A stretch of 64,000 nt of DNA from an uncultured Lachnospiraceae bacterium (GTDB lineage: Bacteria > Bacillota > Clostridia > Lachnospirales > Lachnospiraceae). The translations under genes were made by a program, and so were the position numbers. The notes beneath the pieces are model-generated. The model was not told the DNA's origin. It ran no database searches and saw nothing but the letters and a program-made list of their open reading frames with translations. The stretch is from the NCBI GenBank assembly GCA_944384125.1, contig CALWSF010000003.1, positions 1 through 64,000 on the forward strand, given 5' to 3'. This document shows positions 43,475 to 51,759 of the stretch, one piece after another (within the stretch, counting starts at the first letter, position 1; each line of letters starts with the position of its first letter).

Positions 43475-45207
43475 GATACCGCCTCCTCCTTTCCGCCATA
43501 CTGCGTTTCATAAATCTCCCGGTAAGCACTGCAGCTTTCCATGAGCTCTTCATGGCTTCCCAGACCGATAATTCTGCCCTCATCAAGAACAATAATCCGA
43601 TCTGCATTTTCCACTGAACTGATCCTCTGAGCAATGATAAATTTTGTCGTTCCGCTAAGCTCATCCCGAAACGCCTGACGGATAGCTGCCTCTGTGGCAG
43701 TATCCACCGCGCTGGTACTGTCATCAAGAATCAGAATGCGAGGTTTCTTAAGAAGAGCCCGCGCAATACACAAACGCTGTTTCTGCCCGCCTGAGACATT
43801 TACGCCGCCCTGCCCCATATCTGTATCATAGCCATCCGAAAATCCGGAAACAAAACCATCCGCCTGCGCGTGATCTGCTGCCCTCTTTATCTCCTCCATA
43901 GACGCATTTTCATTTCCCCACTTGAGATTTTCCTCTATTGTTCCTGAAAAAAGAACATTTTTCTGAAGAACCATCCCGACTCCGTCACGAAGATTTTTAA
44001 GCGAGTATTCTCTGACATCCACACCATCTACCAGAACAGCGCCTTCCGATACATCATAAAGACGGGGAATAAGCTGAACCATCGAAGTTTTTCCGCTTCC
44101 CGTGGAACCGATAATTCCGATCGTCTCTCCCGGGTTGGCTTTAAAGTTTATGTGCTCCAGGACCATATCCCTGCTTCCACCATAGGAAAAAGACACATTC
44201 TTAAACTCCACCTCCCCGCGTTCCACGCACAGATCCTTATGCGATGCACTTTCATCACTCAAATCAATATCTGTATTCATCACTTCATTAATTCGCTTTA
44301 CTGAAGCCATTGCACGTGAACTCTGGAGAAAAACCATGGATAACATCATAAGAGACATCAGAATCTGGACAATATATGTGGTAAAAGCCGTCAGACTTCC
44401 CACCTCCATGTCTCCTGCAATAATAATATTTCCGCCGTACCAGACAACTGCCAGAGTCGTCACATTCATCGCCAGCATCATAACCGGCATGGTTGCGATC
44501 ACAATCCGCATGGCACGCAGGCTGCTGTCCTTAAGTTCCCCGTTCATTCGGGAGAATTTTTCCTCCTCAAATTCCTCGCGCACAAAAGACTTTACAACCC
44601 GCACATTCATAAGAACCTCCTGAATCCCGTTATTCAGGACATCCAGTTTTTTCTGCATGAAAGTAAATCGAGGATATGCTGTTGTCAGGATAACGACGAT
44701 GGCTCCTGTCAGAAGAGGGATCACTATCAGAATGATCACAGCCAGTCTCGCATTCATGGTAAAGGCCATAATAAGCGCTCCCACAAGCATTCCCGGAGCC
44801 CTGAGCATCATCCTAAGCCCCATCATCATCACATTCTGTACCTGCTGAATATCATTTGTGAGACGGGTAACAAGTGATCCTGTGCTGAATTCGTCAATAT
44901 TTTTAAAAGAAAACTGCTGAACTTTTGCAAACAGATCTCTTCTTAAATCACTTGTAAAAGAAATAGATGCTTTTGCTGCAAAATAAGAACCCAGCACACC
45001 GCCGACAGCCATAAAAACCGTGGTAAAAAGCATAAGAATTCCCATTTTCAGAATATATTCCGTGTCTTTAAAAGCCACCCCGTTATTAATGATCATAGAC
45101 ATAAATTTAGGAAGAAGAATCTCCCCCAGAACCTCCGTCAGCATCATCAGAGGTCCCAGAATAAAGGCGGCCAGATAAGGGAGAATATATTTTTTATATT
45201 TTCTCAT
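43471..45207 (-). CDS. ABC exporter subunit with degenerate ATPase site
   Basis: A 578-residue half-transporter with six membrane helices (about 10-300) and an ATPase domain: Walker A GSTGSGKTS, MVLQKNVLF, signature VSGGQKQR and Walker B ILILDDSTSAVD, where Asp replaces the catalytic Glu. This matches the degenerate half of TM287/288-type heterodimers. I set the start at MRKYKKYILPYL (45207), 9 bases after AGGAGG and overlapping marR by 14 bases; an upstream 28-codon extension runs inside marR. Confidence 0.93.
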   Translation of the reverse strand: MRKYKKYILPYLAAFILGPLMMLTEVLGEILLPKFMSMIINNGVAFKDTEYILKMGILMLFTTVFMAVGGVLGSYFAAKASISFTSDLRRDLFAKVQQFSFKNIDEFSTGSLVTRLTNDIQQVQNVMMMGLRMMLRAPGMLVGALIMAFTMNARLAVIILIVIPLLTGAIVVILTTAYPRFTFMQKKLDVLNNGIQEVLMNVRVVKSFVREEFEEEKFSRMNGELKDSSLRAMRIVIATMPVMMLAMNVTTLAVVWYGGNIIIAGDMEVGSLTAFTTYIVQILMSLMMLSMVFLQSSRAMASVKRINEVMNTDIDLSDESASHKDLCVERGEVEFKNVSFSYGGSRDMVLEHINFKANPGETIGIIGSTGSGKTSMVQLIPRLYDVSEGAVLVDGVDVREYSLKNLRDGVGMVLQKNVLFSGTIEENLKWGNENASMEEIKRAADHAQADGFVSGFSDGYDTDMGQGGVNVSGGQKQRLCIARALLKKPRILILDDSTSAVDTATEAAIRQAFRDELSGTTKFIIAQRISSVENADRIIVLDEGRIIGLGSHEELMESCSAYREIYETQYGGKEEAVS

Positions 45208-45751
45208 TGGACGGCTCCTCCTGCTCTTCTGTTTTTTTACTTCCTGACGAATCGTATGCAGGCTCTTTTTCATTCCGGCAGTCCCCGCCATTTTCCTGCA
45301 TAAGATATTCCAGATTCAGCCGGATCCGATCCAGAAAATTTTCAAACTGATCTATTTCGATGTCAGTAAAGCCCCTGAACTGTGCCTCCTCCACACGGCT
45401 GAAAATATTTTTATTCTTCTCCACCGCCGCATGGCCTTTAGGGGTAAGACAGATCTGATTGAACCGGTTATCCTGCTTATCTGCAGACCGGCTTATATAT
45501 CCCCCCTTTTCCAGCTTTTTAAGCGATACGGCAATTGTGGCTGTGGAAACATGCTGCCGATCCGCAATCTCCCTCTGTGATGCATTGGGATACCTGGCAA
45601 TATGCATTAATATCTGATTCTGACTCCGGTACACCCCGGAATGGTTCAGCTCTCTGTCCAGATACATCCTGTGCAGTTTCATTACCATCACATATTTTTC
45701 CGTCAGCACACGTTTTTTTGCATCAAAATCCACATTTCGATTATCACACAT
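45194..45751 (-). CDS. MarR-family transcriptional regulator
   Basis: A 185-residue winged-helix regulator: SQNQILMHIARYPNASQREIADRQHVSTATIAVSLKKLEKGGYISRS is the DNA-binding part (about 42-88), then the wing DNRFNQICLTPKGHAA. The ATG at 45751 follows AAAGGAGG by 6 bases. It is the first gene of marR-ABC-ABC and probably represses its own operon until the exported compound appears. The last 40 residues are an acidic, Ser-rich tail not usual in the family. Confidence 0.93.
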   Translation of the reverse strand: MCDNRNVDFDAKKRVLTEKYVMVMKLHRMYLDRELNHSGVYRSQNQILMHIARYPNASQREIADRQHVSTATIAVSLKKLEKGGYISRSADKQDNRFNQICLTPKGHAAVEKNKNIFSRVEEAQFRGFTDIEIDQFENFLDRIRLNLEYLMQENGGDCRNEKEPAYDSSGSKKTEEQEEPSNEKI

Positions 45752-45840
45752 GGCATCCTCCTTTTTCCAGATTTTCATGTCAGTTTCTTTCCTTTAAAAT
45801 TTATCCTGACTGCATTCACTTCGCAGCCCCAATAATAAAC

Positions 45841-45872
45841 TATATAATAATTAGTTAGTTAATTCCTGTCAA
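45841..45872 (-). promoter_or_regulatory. Promoter and candidate MarR operator
   Basis: TTGACA (45872-45867), 17-base spacer, TATTAT (45849-45844) on the minus strand. AACTA and TAGTT arms enclose the -10 (AACTAATTATTATATAGTT), suiting a MarR dimer that blocks the polymerase. Confidence 0.65.
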
Positions 45873-46001
45873 GGGTAATTTTTCGCAGAAAAACATGGCT
45901 GTCAGAGCGTCAGAAAAACTCTGCTTATCATCAATCAATGCATTTCTGAATGTTCACTGTTAAACAAAACAGATGTATAATATACTCTGTCATCACAGCG
46001 G

Positions 46002-46153
46002 ACAGGCAGCGTTTCCAAAGTTGTCCCGATAGATAAATTAAGTATCGTCATTACCCTGGTTTTAGCTTTCATGTTCCTGCATGAAGAAATCACGAAAAAA
46101 ATCTGATAGGAAGTATCCTGATTACCGTTGGGACATTATTTATGGTAATGTAA
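46002..46153 (+). pseudogene. EamA/DMT-family transporter remnant
   Basis: On the plus strand the frame at 46002 reads TGSVSKVVPIDKLSIVIT then LVLAFMFLHEEITKK, the last-but-one helix of EamA transporters, and stops at a TGA. After a shift at a seven-A run (46095-46101) it resumes LIGSILITVGTLFMVM and ends with TAA at 46153. Only about the last 50 of some 290 residues remain and the 5' part is gone (stop just upstream). A decayed gene tail. Confidence 0.75.
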
Positions 46154-46177
46154 TAAAACTGTTTATGCCTTATCTGC

Positions 46178-46228
46178 AAAAAATGCCACAGGCAATCAGC
46201 ATATAACTGACAGCCTGTGGCATTTTTG
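46178..46228. terminator. Bidirectional terminator after the rnf operon
   Basis: TGCCACAGGC (46184-46193) pairs with GCCTGTGGCA (46213-46222), with AAAAAA before and TTTTT after. It ends rnfB on the minus strand and, formerly, the EamA gene on the plus strand. Confidence 0.85.
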
Positions 46229-46288
46229 CTTTTTGATTATCTTTTTTCCGGAAAGAAAGGAATATTGCACCTTCTCCGAAAACCGGAA

Positions 46289-47080
46289 TTAAATAATAAC
46301 CTTAACCGGGCACTTCTCCGCACATTTTCCGCAGTTCGTGCATTTGGAATAATCGATAACCGCTACGTTATTATCCATATGGATGGCATCAAACTCGCAC
46401 TGCTTTGTACACAGTGTACAGCCGATACAGCCGAAATCACATTTCGCCTTCACAGCCGGTCCTCTGTCATGAGAATTACACTGTACCAGGTGCTCCGCCT
46501 TATAAGGAACAAGGTCAATCAGGTGCTGCGGGCAGGCAGCTACACACTGGCCGCAGGCCACACATTTTTCCTTGTCAACTACCGCAATACCGTCCTCAAT
46601 GTGGATGGCATCAAACTTACAGGCAGTTACACAGGAACCAAAGCCCATACATCCGTAGGAGCAGGCCTTGTCTCCGCCGCCCGGAACTACCGTTGCCTTC
46701 TTACAGTCTTTAATTCCATAGTAATTATACTGTGTTCTTGTGTGATCACAGGTTCCCTTACATTTTACAAATGCAACCATCTTCTCACTGGAACCGGCTT
46801 CCACACCCATGATAGCCGCAATTTTTTCGCCGACAGGAGCACCTCCTACCGGACAAGCGTTAACCGGTGCCTTACCCTCGGAAATAGCCTTTGCCAGACC
46901 GTCACATCCCGGGTAACCGCAGCCGCCGCAGTTATTTCCCGGCAGCTCCTCGCGGATTGCCGCTTCTTTCTCATCTACCTCAACCTTAAATTTCTCACCG
47001 AAAAGGCCAAGGCCGATACCAACTACAATGCCGACTACCGCAATAACGACAGCCGCAATAAGAATCGAATACATATCCAT
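46289..47080 (-). CDS. rnfB: Rnf complex subunit B (ferredoxin-binding)
   Basis: RnfB receives electrons from reduced ferredoxin. The 263-residue protein has one membrane helix (about 5-27), the cluster motif C51, C54, C59, C76, and four further 4Fe-4S motifs starting at Cys 140, 173, 214 and 247. RnfB is the last gene of the operon, the Clostridium/Acetobacterium order. Confidence 0.96.
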   Translation of the reverse strand: MDMYSILIAAVVIAVVGIVVGIGLGLFGEKFKVEVDEKEAAIREELPGNNCGGCGYPGCDGLAKAISEGKAPVNACPVGGAPVGEKIAAIMGVEAGSSEKMVAFVKCKGTCDHTRTQYNYYGIKDCKKATVVPGGGDKACSYGCMGFGSCVTACKFDAIHIEDGIAVVDKEKCVACGQCVAACPQHLIDLVPYKAEHLVQCNSHDRGPAVKAKCDFGCIGCTLCTKQCEFDAIHMDNNVAVIDYSKCTNCGKCAEKCPVKVII

Positions 47081-47095
47081 CTTCGTCTCCTCCTT

Positions 47096-47674
47096 CTACA
47101 GTAATCCGGAAAATCCGAAAAATGCGATTGCCATAAGTCCTGCTGTTACAAGTACAATGGGAGAACCCTGGAAGTTATAGGGAATATCATTTCCTTCCAT
47201 ATGCTCACGGATACCGGCCAGAAGAACGATAGCGATCGTGTAGCCGATTGCCGTACCCACACCGTTTACCACGCTCTGTACAAAGCCGTAACCGCTCTGT
47301 ACGTTTGTGATGGCAACACCCAGCACGGCACAGTTCGTCGTGATCAGCGGAAGGAACACACCCAGCGCATTGTAGAGAGATACCATACATTTTTTAAGGA
47401 ACATCTCTACAATCTGCACCAGAGCTGCAATTACAAGAATAAATACAATCGTTTTCAGATAGTCCATTCCCAGCGGAGCCAGAACAAAATCATAAATCAG
47501 ACTGGCTACAATGGAGGCAATGGTAATAACAAAGATAACCGCACCGCCCATGCCGGCCGCGGTTTCCACCTTCTTGGAAACACCGACGAAGGAACAGATG
47601 CCGAGGAACTGGCTCAATACAACATTGCTGACCAGAGCTGAACTGATCGCAATAACGAGTAACTCTTTCATCAT
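47096..47674 (-). CDS. rnfA: Rnf complex subunit A
   Basis: A 192-residue integral membrane protein with six helices, part of the ion-translocating core. Conserved stretches are LSQFLGICSFVGVS (about 21-34) and LITTNCAVLGVA near 110. It overlaps rnfE by 4 bases and is 15 bases before rnfB. Confidence 0.96.
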   Translation of the reverse strand: MMKELLVIAISSALVSNVVLSQFLGICSFVGVSKKVETAAGMGGAVIFVITIASIVASLIYDFVLAPLGMDYLKTIVFILVIAALVQIVEMFLKKCMVSLYNALGVFLPLITTNCAVLGVAITNVQSGYGFVQSVVNGVGTAIGYTIAIVLLAGIREHMEGNDIPYNFQGSPIVLVTAGLMAIAFFGFSGLL

Positions 47675-48363
47675 TTTTCCTCCTTACTTTCTTCCACATG
47701 TCCCGCACAGCTTAAGCAGTCGCCGCTGCATGCAGATTTTTTGCCCTTCTTCTTGGCTGAACCGTTCGTTGCAGAAGGAGCCTTCAGCTTATTCTGAAGC
47801 GCTGTAAGACCTGCAAGTACAAAGAATGCACCCGGAGCCAGAATAAAGATGGAGATTGGCTGGTAGGAGGCCGGTGTTACCGTCACACCGAAGATTGTGC
47901 CTGCTCCGAGAATCTCACGGAAGGAACCGATGAGAACAAGAGCAATGGTAAATCCGAGACCCATACCGATTCCGTCAAATGCAGACAGGATCGGGCCGTT
48001 TTTCATGGCATATGCCTCCGCACGTCCCAGAATAATACAGTTAACAACGATCAGAGGAATATAAAGTCCCAGAGAACTGTACAGGGAAGGAACAAAACCT
48101 TCCATCAGCATATCTACAATCGTTACGAAAGAAGCAACTACAACAATCTCAGCCGGAAGGCGGACTCCATCCGGAATAATCTTCCGCAGTGCAGCAATCA
48201 GAATATTTGCCGCAACAAGAACCGCCGTTGTGGAGAGACCCATTCCCAGACCATTAATGGCAGAAGTTGTAACAGCCAGTGTGGGACACAGTCCCAGCAT
48301 CTGAACGAAAATGGGATTTTCTTTCCAGATTCCGTTATATATACGTTCTATATATTTATTCAT
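47671..48363 (-). CDS. rnfE: Rnf complex subunit E
   Basis: A 230-residue membrane protein homologous to RnfA/NqrD, with VQMLGLCPTLAVTTSAINGLGMG near 20 and IPLIVVNCIILGRAEA near 105. The ATG at 48363 follows AGGAGG by 9 bases. After residue 205 there is a Cys-containing tail (KKSACSGDCLSCAGH) that is longer than usual and might bind a metal. Confidence 0.95.
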   Translation of the reverse strand: MNKYIERIYNGIWKENPIFVQMLGLCPTLAVTTSAINGLGMGLSTTAVLVAANILIAALRKIIPDGVRLPAEIVVVASFVTIVDMLMEGFVPSLYSSLGLYIPLIVVNCIILGRAEAYAMKNGPILSAFDGIGMGLGFTIALVLIGSFREILGAGTIFGVTVTPASYQPISIFILAPGAFFVLAGLTALQNKLKAPSATNGSAKKKGKKSACSGDCLSCAGHVEESKEEK

Positions 48364-48376
48364 TCTCATCCACCTC

Positions 48377-48985
48377 CTACTTCGCAATGCAGTTATTTAC
48401 GAAATAAACTGCCGCATTCGTTGCATTTGTTACTGCAGAGGAAGTGATGGTCGCACCACTGATGGACTGAATCTGGTTATCAGCCGTGGGGGCCGTCTTT
48501 GTTACTTCAAGAAGCTCCGCATTCTTTCCAATGTACTGATCTTTAAACGCCGGCTCCTTTGCATTCATACCAAGACCGGGTGTATCGCTGATGCTTAAGA
48601 ATCCGATGCCGGTAAGCGTTCCCTCAGAGGTAATGCCGACTGCAATCTGTACGTCGCCTCCGTAACTCTCGGAGGAAGTGGAAGTAATCAGGTATCCGAT
48701 CACATTGCCGCTGGCATCAAGAGCCTGCTGTGCATCATTTACCGTAACTTTCCCAAATCCCTGTGCTGAGATTTCTTCTGCACAGGCGGATACAGCGTCC
48801 GTGAGCTCCTGCGTCTTCTCAAAGCTGGCTGCATCGGGATATACCTCCTGATATGTCGCGGTCGCAGCCGCCTCCTGTGCTTTTCTGATTGGTTCCAGCG
48901 TGATGTCATGAACCGCTCCGAGGCAGAAACCTGCTACAAGTGTGATAATAAAAAGAATTACTGTATTCTTGATTATTTTATTCAT
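48377..48985 (-). CDS. rnfG: Rnf complex subunit G (flavoprotein)
   Basis: A 202-residue protein with one N-terminal helix and an FMN-binding domain. The covalent FMN site is the Thr in SGATITSSAV (about residue 184). TPGLGMNA near 135 is also conserved. Overlaps the start of rnfE's ribosome site region and rnfD's end by 4 bases. Confidence 0.95.
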   Translation of the reverse strand: MNKIIKNTVILFIITLVAGFCLGAVHDITLEPIRKAQEAAATATYQEVYPDAASFEKTQELTDAVSACAEEISAQGFGKVTVNDAQQALDASGNVIGYLITSTSSESYGGDVQIAVGITSEGTLTGIGFLSISDTPGLGMNAKEPAFKDQYIGKNAELLEVTKTAPTADNQIQSISGATITSSAVTNATNAAVYFVNNCIAK

Positions 48986-49923
48986 TTTTTACTACCTCCC
49001 TTTCCAAATGCAGTGGGAAGCGTTGCTTTTTCAATCAGCGGAACCAGAAGGTTGCTCAGAATAATTGCATAGGAAACTCCCTCCGGAGAAGCTCCCCACA
49101 GACGGAAGGTTCCCGTCAGAACACCGAGAATAATTCCGTATACAACCTGACCCTTTACGGTAAGCGGACTCGTCACATAATCCGTAGCCATAAAGAAAGC
49201 ACCAAAAATCAGACCACCTGCACAGATCTCGCTGAGTGTATAGGTTACGTCAAAGCCGCCGAATACAAAGATAAATACGGCAACCGTACCTATGTAAATC
49301 AGCGGAATTCTGGGGCTGATAACCTTGCGCACGATCATGTAAACCGCACCAATCAGAAGTGCAATGACAGATACCTCGCCGATGGTTCCCGGAATCCGTC
49401 CGATAACCAGAGCTGCGAGATCAACCTCCTGACCTGCTCTCAGCTGTGCCAGAGGAGTTGCACCGGATACACTGTCAAAGCCGATGCTTGCAGCAGAAAA
49501 ATCATTCATAAAACCTGCAAAGGAAATAAGCAGGAAACAGCGGGCAGCAAGAGCCGGGTTCATGAAGTTCTGTCCCAGACCACCATAAAGCTGTTTTACT
49601 ACTACGATGGCAAAGACACCGCCCAGCATGGGAATCCATACCGGAATTTCCGGCGGCATATTAAGTGCCAGAATCATACCCGTTACAACAGCACTGCCAT
49701 CTGTGATCGTAATCGGTTTTTTCATCAGCTTCTCATAAACATACTCAGATAAAACACATGCAACAACCGTCGCAACCAGCACGAGAAGCGCATTAAATCC
49801 AAACTGCCATACACCGTATACACTGGCAGGAATCATCGCAATTACCACATCGAACATAAGGTTCTGTGTCGTGATCCTGTCTCTTACATGAGGTGATGAC
49901 GATACGTTAAATAATTTTCCCAT
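48982..49923 (-). CDS. rnfD: Rnf complex subunit D
   Basis: A 313-residue membrane protein with nine or ten helices, an NqrB homologue. The covalent FMN Thr lies in SGATPLAQLR (about residue 156). LYGGLGQNFMNPALAARCFLL near 112 and FFMATDYVTSPLT near 240 are family blocks. Confidence 0.96.
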   Translation of the reverse strand: MGKLFNVSSSPHVRDRITTQNLMFDVVIAMIPASVYGVWQFGFNALLVLVATVVACVLSEYVYEKLMKKPITITDGSAVVTGMILALNMPPEIPVWIPMLGGVFAIVVVKQLYGGLGQNFMNPALAARCFLLISFAGFMNDFSAASIGFDSVSGATPLAQLRAGQEVDLAALVIGRIPGTIGEVSVIALLIGAVYMIVRKVISPRIPLIYIGTVAVFIFVFGGFDVTYTLSEICAGGLIFGAFFMATDYVTSPLTVKGQVVYGIILGVLTGTFRLWGASPEGVSYAIILSNLLVPLIEKATLPTAFGKGGSKK

Positions 49924-49936
49924 TTCTTCACACCTC

Positions 49937-51262
49937 CTACTTTCTGCGGCTGGCCGCCACTGCTTTACGCATTTCCTTAAATGCCTGTGTCAGAGGCCTC
50001 TTTGCCGGACATGTATAGGCACAGCAGCCGCACTCAACACATTCCATACCGTTCAGACTCTGGAATTTCTCCAGATCGTTCCGAAGGGAGGCCGACATCA
50101 TAAGAGGAGGTACAAGGTGCTCCGGACAAACGCTCACACAGCGTCCGCAGCGAATACAGGGAGTCGGCTCCATAGCCGCAACCTGATCCTTCGTAAACGT
50201 CGTCAGAGCAGAAGATGTTTTTGCCACCGGGAAATCAAGGCTGAAAAGTGCCTGTCCCATCATCGGACCTCCGGATATCATCTTCTCCGGCTCTGTCTTG
50301 AAACCGCCTGCTGCATCAACCAGTCTCTGGTAATTTGTTCCCAGTCTTACCTCGAAATTCTGCGGCTCAGCCACAGCATCTCCCGTAACTGTGATAATTT
50401 TTCTGATCAGCGGCGTAGTTCTGCAGACTGCATTATAAATAGAAGCAACTGTATCAATGTTATCAACAACGCATCCCGCATCCGCCGGAAGCATGGAGGA
50501 ATTAATCTCCCGTCCCGTAACTGCATATATCAGGGTACGCTCTCCACCCTGCGGATACTTGGTAAGCAGCGGACGAACCTCAATCCTCGGCTCATCCTTT
50601 ACCATTTCCGTCAGCTTCTTGATTGCCTGCGGCTTATTGTTTTCAATACCGATAATTCCCCTGGCATTGTCAAAAAGCTGAAGAATAACCTTGAGTCCGG
50701 CAATAATCTCTTCCGGACGCTCCATCATTACCCGGTAGTCACTGGTCAGATACGGCTCACACTCAGCGCCATTTACAATTACATAATCAATTGCATTTTC
50801 ATCCTTGGGAGTAAGCTTTACATGCGTCGGGAATCCGGCACCACCAAGTCCGACAATTCCGGCATCCTTTATAATCTGCCGGATTTCTTCTTTTGAAAGT
50901 TTCGTGAAATCCCGTTCCGTGCCGAAACCTTCAATCGCCTCTTCCTCTCCGTCATTCTCCACAATGATCGACTGAACCATCGCACCATTGGCAACAAGCC
51001 GGGGCTCGATACCCTTTACCGTACCCGAAACAGAACAGAGCACATTAGCAGAAATAAATCCGCCGGCCTCTGCAATGATCTGGCCCTTCAGCACATGATC
51101 TCCCTTGGCAACCAGTGGTTTTGCAGGCGCACCAATATGCTGGGACAGCGGATAAACCATTGTCTCGCCCTTTTCAGATGCAAGCACTTTGATTGGCTTA
51201 TCCTCAGACAGTTCTTTTCCCTCGTATGGATGAATGCCGCCTATAAACGTAGCCAAACCCAT
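49937..51262 (-). CDS. rnfC: Rnf complex subunit C (NADH-linked)
   Basis: RnfC carries electrons to NAD+. The 441-residue protein has an N-terminal barrel-sandwich part (HIGAPAKPLVAKGDHVLKGQ), the nucleotide/FMN domain with GIVGLGGAGFPTHVKL near 133, a SLBB part and two 4Fe-4S motifs, CIRCGRCVSVC near 365 and CVECGCCAYTC near 405. The ATG at 51262 is preceded by AGAGGG; a TTG one codon earlier is less likely. First gene of rnfCDGEAB, which couples ferredoxin oxidation to ion pumping. Confidence 0.96.
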   Translation of the reverse strand: MGLATFIGGIHPYEGKELSEDKPIKVLASEKGETMVYPLSQHIGAPAKPLVAKGDHVLKGQIIAEAGGFISANVLCSVSGTVKGIEPRLVANGAMVQSIIVENDGEEEAIEGFGTERDFTKLSKEEIRQIIKDAGIVGLGGAGFPTHVKLTPKDENAIDYVIVNGAECEPYLTSDYRVMMERPEEIIAGLKVILQLFDNARGIIGIENNKPQAIKKLTEMVKDEPRIEVRPLLTKYPQGGERTLIYAVTGREINSSMLPADAGCVVDNIDTVASIYNAVCRTTPLIRKIITVTGDAVAEPQNFEVRLGTNYQRLVDAAGGFKTEPEKMISGGPMMGQALFSLDFPVAKTSSALTTFTKDQVAAMEPTPCIRCGRCVSVCPEHLVPPLMMSASLRNDLEKFQSLNGMECVECGCCAYTCPAKRPLTQAFKEMRKAVAASRRK

Positions 51263-51328
51263 CAATTAAACCCTCTTTCTCTAGCTTATTTTTCCGTCTT
51301 CCCGCGATGCCGAATCCCTCATTTCGAC

Positions 51329-51370
51329 AGGTGCGTTTTATGCTGTTGCCTCGTGATTTATATCGCACCG
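51329..51370 (-). promoter_or_regulatory. Hairpin in the rnf leader
   Basis: GGTGCG (51369-51364) and CGCACC (51335-51330) on the minus strand enclose about 28 bases containing ACGAGGCAACAGC. It lies about 25 bases after the promoter and 65 before rnfC. It does not match a riboswitch I can name; function unknown. Confidence 0.4.
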
Positions 51371-51393
51371 TGGAGACAGAATCTACCGGATAT

Positions 51394-51422
51394 AGTATAG
51401 CATAGGTAAAACTATTTAACAA
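51394..51422 (-). promoter_or_regulatory. Promoter of the rnf operon
   Basis: TTGTTA (51422-51417), 17-base spacer containing TG before the -10, TATACT (51399-51394) on the minus strand: an extended -10 promoter giving a leader of about 125 bases. Confidence 0.7.
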
Positions 51423-51626
51423 TTGGAAAATTGAAGTTCTCATCCACTCTTTTTGTATAAAAACAAATACACCTGTCTTTTTTCTTATGCCACTTTCGTA
51501 CACAAACCACAAAATTCGTTAAAAATCCGATAAAATATCTCCCGAAACTGCCTGTCAAATCCCCTTTTTTACAGTATTTTTTCGGATTTCAGCAAATTGT
51601 TTTTTCCCATGCGCACCGCACGAAAA
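51423..51626. other. Spacer without a recognised feature
   Basis: AT-rich sequence between the rnf promoter and the NSS terminator. No ORF with a ribosome site and no clear hairpin seen. Confidence 0.5.
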
Positions 51627-51664
51627 CAGGGGCTTTCCGCCGTATTTCCGGCGGAAAGCCCCTG
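51627..51664 (-). terminator. Terminator after the NSS transporter
   Basis: CAGGGGCTTTCCGCCG (51627-51642) and CGGCGGAAAGCCCCTG (51649-51664) are perfect 16-base arms, followed on the minus strand by TTTTCG. Confidence 0.75.
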
Positions 51665-51759
51665 CAGTTCATCTCGTTTTTCAATTAAATTATCACTTCC
51701 ATATTTCGCCTTTTTTTGCCATGTTTTCACAACAAAAAAGTCTCTTCACACAGATAAAA

